This document shows, piece by piece, positions 6,276 to 8,491 of a stretch of DNA of 8,491 nucleotides. Position 1 is the first letter of the stretch. The number at the start of each line of letters is the position of its first letter. Under the pieces are notes generated by a model. It worked only from the letters and a program-made list of their open reading frames with translations, did not search any database and was not told where the DNA came from. The DNA comes from CAZKFN01 sp964552035 (GTDB lineage Bacteria > Bacteroidota > Bacteroidia > Flavobacteriales_E > Vicingaceae): assembly GCA_964552035.1 (NCBI GenBank), contig CAZKFN010000089.1, forward strand, positions 1 through 8,491, written 5' to 3'. The position numbers and the translations under genes were made by a program.

Positions 6276-6327
6276 ATTTACATACAAGCGTACATACAGA
6301 TTTATGCACTTATTTATGTATGTAAAT
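6276..6327. repeat. 11-base perfect inverted repeat
   Basis: ATTTACATACA (6276-6286) is the exact inverse of TGTATGTAAAT (6317-6327), separated by 30 bases. A second ACATACA lies at 6292-6298 in the same orientation as the left arm. The spacing suits a protein-binding pair or a weak hairpin. Confidence 0.55.
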
Positions 6328-6420
6328 ACTTGCTCATATATACAGTTTTGCATCAATACTTTCATTTTCCCCATCCATCTTTTTCTCTTTTTGGATATTA
6401 TCAGCCTTTCATTTCAGTAT

Positions 6421-6440
6421 GGTAGCATTTGGCGTTCAGA
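6421..6440 (+). repeat. 20-base direct repeat, copy B
   Basis: It is an exact copy of GGTAGCATTTGGCGTTCAGA at 5908-5927, 513 bases away. It is followed at once by a degenerate second unit, GGTAGTGTTTGTCCGAG (6441-6457), so the motif is iterated in tandem here. Confidence 0.85.
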
Positions 6441-6472
6441 GGTAGTGTTTGTCCGAGTGCCGAACGTCCATA

Positions 6473-6684
6473 GTTCCTTTACTTTGTAAAGGAACAGCAG
6501 AGGGAGTTTAACACATCAAAATCAGCGTATTTACGGACAAAAATGAAAAACAGCTTCGTACTGTTTTTCGCTAACTCCAATCCGTTTGCAAAACGGATTT
6601 TTCTGAACCCCTGTTCAGAGCAAGTTATCTTTTGAGGTACTCGAAATAAATTTCTGTACCTCAAAAGCACTTGTCCTTGCAGGA
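6473..6684. other. Candidate oriT: five consecutive hairpins upstream of mobA
   Basis: Five perfect inverted repeats follow one another. They are GTTCCTTTAC/GTAAAGGAAC (6473-6495), GAAAAACAG/CTGTTTTTC (6545-6569), AATCCGTTT/AAACGGATT (6579-6599), TCTGAAC/GTTCAGA (6602-6619) and CTTTTGAGGTAC/GTACCTCAAAAG (6629-6667). The last also holds GAAAT/ATTTC in its loop, making a near-continuous hairpin. A small TCCT-TGC-AGGA dyad lies at 6674-6684. The cluster ends about 55 bases before mobA, where MobA/MobB relaxosomes commonly bind. The third hairpin has a short T-tail and could double as a terminator. The nic site is not identified. Confidence 0.6.
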
Positions 6685-6739
6685 AGCTGAAAACCGCTCC
6701 GAAGTCGCAGTTTTGTTTAACATTAGAAATGGATTTATT

Positions 6740-7174
6740 ATGGAAGAAAAGAACAGTAAACAGTTTAGGAAAACAGGGAGAAAACCGAAGAATGACCCTG
6801 CCGTACATCGGTATTCCATTAACCTGAATGCAGAGGAAAACGCCAAGTTCCTTGCCCTCTTTGACCAATCGGGGATAAGTGTAAAGGCACATTTCATTAC
6901 AGCCTGTATCTTTCAGAAGACGGTAAAGACTGTAAAAATTGATATGAATGCAGTAGAATATCACGCAGGATTGACCAAATTTTTCGGTCAGTTTCGGGGA
7001 ATAGCAACCAATTATAATCAGATTGTAAGGTTATTGAACGCCAATTTTTCAGAGAAAAAAGCATCTGCATATCTCTATAAATTAGAAAAACAGACAGCAG
7101 AAATGAAAGAACTATTGCTAAAGGTTTTAATTCTTACCGATGAATTTGAAAATAAATACCTGAATAAAGAGTGA
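6740..7174 (+). CDS. mobA: MobA: ribbon-helix-helix relaxosome accessory protein (MobC/PF05713-type)
   Basis: The frame is open from a TTG at 6671, but the ATG at 6740 (144 residues) is preferred: the upstream part overlaps the hairpin region and the conserved protein starts after it. The N-terminal 20 residues are basic (FRKTGRKPK). A ribbon-helix-helix segment follows at about 23-58 (HRYSINLNAEEN...). The hallmark FGQFRGIATNYNQIVRLLN of MobC-type mobilization proteins is at 82-100, and a coiled-coil-like tail spans 104-135. Such proteins bind oriT and load the relaxase. The relaxase gene starts four bases after the stop, so the two form an operon. Bacteroidetes elements usually call this gene mobA; plasmid nomenclature would call the family MobC. 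Confidence 0.92.
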   Translation: MEEKNSKQFRKTGRKPKNDPAVHRYSINLNAEENAKFLALFDQSGISVKAHFITACIFQKTVKTVKIDMNAVEYHAGLTKFFGQFRGIATNYNQIVRLLNANFSEKKASAYLYKLEKQTAEMKELLLKVLILTDEFENKYLNKE

Positions 7175-7178
7175 AATT

Positions 7179-8438
7179 ATGATTGCAAAAATCGGAAAAG
7201 GGAGCAATATGTACGGAGCGATTTTGTACAATCAACAGAAAGTGGGAACGGAAAACGGAGCGGTTTTATTACTGAACAAGATACCCGATACAATGAACGG
7301 CAGGTATTCCGTAGCGTATTTCAATAAGTGCTTTGAGCCGTACCTGTCGGCAAACATCAAAACGGAAAAGACGGTACGCCATATTTCGCTGAACCCAGAT
7401 CCTGCGGATAAGGTCAGTGATGAACAGTTTACCGAAATGGCTCAGGAGTATATGGAGCGTATGGGTTACGGCAATCAACCTTATATTGTTTTCAAGCATA
7501 CGGACATTGACCGAACCCATATCCACATTGTTTCAACCTGCGTAGGTATTGATGGAAAGAAAATCCCCGATGATTACGACCATCCACGCTCAATGTCAAT
7601 CTGTCGGGATTTGGAAACGAAATACAATTTGCATAAGGCAACCGAACAAGAGCAGAAACAGGGCAATAAAGTTTTCAAACCTGTTGATTATCAACGTGGA
7701 GATATAAAGAGCCAAATTGCTTCGGTAGTACGGCATTTGCCAAAGTATTACAGCTTTTCAACTATGGGAAGCTACAATGCTTTACTATCACTTTTCAATA
7801 TCACAGCAGAAGAAGTCAAAGGAGAGCGTAACGGTCAACTTGTGAACGGATTAGTCTATGTAGCATTGGATGAGAATGGAAACAAGGTAAGCAATACGTT
7901 CAAAGCATCGCTATTCGGAAAAGATGCAGGAGTAACACAACTGCAAAAACACTTTGAACAGTCAAACGAGAAAATGAAAACCATCCCTGCGAGGTCTGTC
8001 CTAAAGAATACAATTGAATTGGCTATACATACGACAAACAATGAAACAGAATTTAAAAAGCATTTGACCGAGCAGGGTATTAATACAGTTGTAAGACGTA
8101 ATAGTGAAGGACGAATTTACGGTATTACCTTTATTGACTACGAAAGCCATACCGTTTGGAATGGCTCACAATTAGAGAGAAACTTGTCGGCAAATGTATT
8201 CAATGATTGGTGGAACAACAGCAATAAACCCGAATTGAAAATACAGGATACCTCTATTTCTAAAGAAAAGGAAATAGACAACGTACCGACAAAAGACCAT
8301 TTTGAGTTTCTTTCAAATGAGAATTCGTTTAATTCTGACTTGGGGTTGTTCAGCTTTTTACCTGATGCACAAGGTGTAGATTACGAGGAAAAACAGTTTG
8401 CTAAACGGATGAAGAAGAAAAAGAGACGATTGCAATAA
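7179..8438 (+). CDS. mobB: MobB: relaxase/mobilization nuclease
   Basis: This 419-residue protein carries the relaxase (PF03432, MOBP-like) core. Candidate catalytic tyrosines are Y12 and Y17 in MYGAILYN. A TVRHISLNPDP strand lies at 65-75. The metal-binding histidine motif is HTDIDRTHIHIVST at 107-120, with H107, H114 and H116. The enzyme should cut one strand at oriT, stay bound to the 5' end through tyrosine, and be carried to the recipient. The C-terminal two thirds is less conserved and ends in a very basic tail (KRMKKKKRRLQ), likely for DNA or coupling-protein contact. Length is normal for Bacteroidetes MobB, with no sign of truncation. It is co-transcribed with mobA, four bases apart. 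The expected VirD4-type coupling gene (mobC in these elements) is not in view. Confidence 0.95.
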   Translation: MIAKIGKGSNMYGAILYNQQKVGTENGAVLLLNKIPDTMNGRYSVAYFNKCFEPYLSANIKTEKTVRHISLNPDPADKVSDEQFTEMAQEYMERMGYGNQPYIVFKHTDIDRTHIHIVSTCVGIDGKKIPDDYDHPRSMSICRDLETKYNLHKATEQEQKQGNKVFKPVDYQRGDIKSQIASVVRHLPKYYSFSTMGSYNALLSLFNITAEEVKGERNGQLVNGLVYVALDENGNKVSNTFKASLFGKDAGVTQLQKHFEQSNEKMKTIPARSVLKNTIELAIHTTNNETEFKKHLTEQGINTVVRRNSEGRIYGITFIDYESHTVWNGSQLERNLSANVFNDWWNNSNKPELKIQDTSISKEKEIDNVPTKDHFEFLSNENSFNSDLGLFSFLPDAQGVDYEEKQFAKRMKKKKRRLQ

Positions 8439-8440
8439 AC

Positions 8441-8467
8441 AATGCAATGCCATTGCATTACTTTTTT
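8441..8467 (+). terminator. 19-base palindrome with T-run after mobB
   Basis: AATGCAATG-C-CATTGCATT at 8441-8459 is a perfect interrupted palindrome two bases after the mobB stop, with six Ts at 8462-8467. The stem is AT-rich, so it would be a modest terminator. Because a -7 box follows immediately, it may equally be an operator. Confidence 0.55.
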
Positions 8468-8469
8468 AC

Positions 8470-8477
8470 TAACTTTG
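8470..8477 (+). promoter_or_regulatory. Candidate -7 box (TAACTTTG) for a gene beyond the window
   Basis: TAACTTTG matches TAnnTTTG exactly, and an ATG follows at 8487. A good -33 element at normal spacing is not seen; the nearest TTG (8453) is too close. If used, the promoter gives a very short leader for a gene that starts at the window edge. Confidence 0.5.
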
Positions 8478-8491
8478 CAAAAGAATATGAA

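Larger units (their letters stand above)
5842..6739. other. Repeat-rich noncoding region with candidate oriT
   Basis: About 900 bases between the divergent HTH operon and mobA hold no convincing gene. The small open frames at 5957-6142 and 6304-6489 lack any family signature, and the first runs through a nested hairpin. The region contains the HTH promoter, a 20-base direct repeat pair, a large GC-rich nested hairpin, two AT-rich inverted repeat clusters and five tight hairpins before mobA; these are listed separately. Dense secondary structure immediately upstream of relaxosome genes is typical of a transfer origin and its accessory binding sites. Confidence 0.7.
2656..8491. mobile_element. 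Left part of an integrative conjugative or mobilizable element (partial)
   Basis: A CTnDOT-type tyrosine recombinase, a tandem HTH pair resembling excision factors, a repeat-rich candidate oriT and MobA/MobB occur in sequence, the order of a Bacteroidetes ICE or mobilizable element. The left boundary is inferred from where the GloVer gene loses its repeat pattern (about 2653-2660). No duplicated att core was identified, because the right end is outside the window. No type IV secretion or coupling protein gene is visible, so self-transmissibility cannot be decided. Confidence 0.72.

Noticed and set aside
6304..6489. 61-residue open frame on the plus strand
   Set aside because: Low-complexity F/I/S/V-rich translation of a pyrimidine-rich stretch that runs into the repeat and first oriT hairpin; no coding character.
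6671..6739. TTG-initiated extension of mobA
   Set aside because: It starts right at the edge of the last hairpin and adds residues without family character; the ATG at 6740 gives the usual protein.
6479..6964. Long minus-strand open frame opposite mobA
   Set aside because: It is a shadow of the hairpin region and the mobA coding strand, with no recognisable protein features.

Overview
The window looks like a piece of a Bacteroidota chromosome, probably Flavobacteriia, carrying the left part of an integrated conjugative or mobilizable element. The evidence is AT-rich DNA, little sign of Shine-Dalgarno sequences, -7 boxes of the TAnnTTTG type, a GloVer-repeat secreted protein, a CTnDOT-type integrase and a Bacteroidetes-type MobA/MobB pair. 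The genus cannot be fixed from the sequence.

Left part (1 to about 2655): apparent chromosomal backbone. A yaaA gene cut by the window edge abuts, with no spacer, a gene for an unnamed polytopic membrane protein. Next is a short secreted protein with two GloVer repeats. It stops exactly where the second repeat should continue into the next unit, as if an insertion had cut it off.

Middle part (about 2656 to 5266): a strong terminator, a short noncoding stretch with inverted repeats, and a tyrosine recombinase. In this recombinase the first catalytic arginine is replaced by serine, as in IntDOT. A terminator follows, then a markedly AT-rich cargo gene of unknown function and a noncoding stretch ending in another hairpin.

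Right part (5267 to 8491): two tandem paralogous helix-turn-helix proteins on the minus strand, translationally coupled by an ATGA overlap, are candidates for excision or regulatory factors. About 900 bases without a convincing gene follow, packed with inverted and direct repeats. They include a GC-rich nested hairpin about 140 bases long, a 20-base exact direct repeat pair about 510 bases apart, and a run of five perfect hairpins directly upstream of the mobilization genes, which is the best candidate for oriT. Then come mobA (ribbon-helix-helix/MobC-type relaxosome protein) and mobB (relaxase), followed by a 19-base palindrome, a T-tract and a Bacteroidetes -7 box for a gene beyond the window.

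Together the genes form an integration, excision and DNA-processing module: integrase, Xis-like HTH pair, oriT, MobA and MobB. The coupling protein and transfer genes, if present, lie to the right of the window. The least explained parts are the structured noncoding region 5908-6440 and the cargo gene at 4306.
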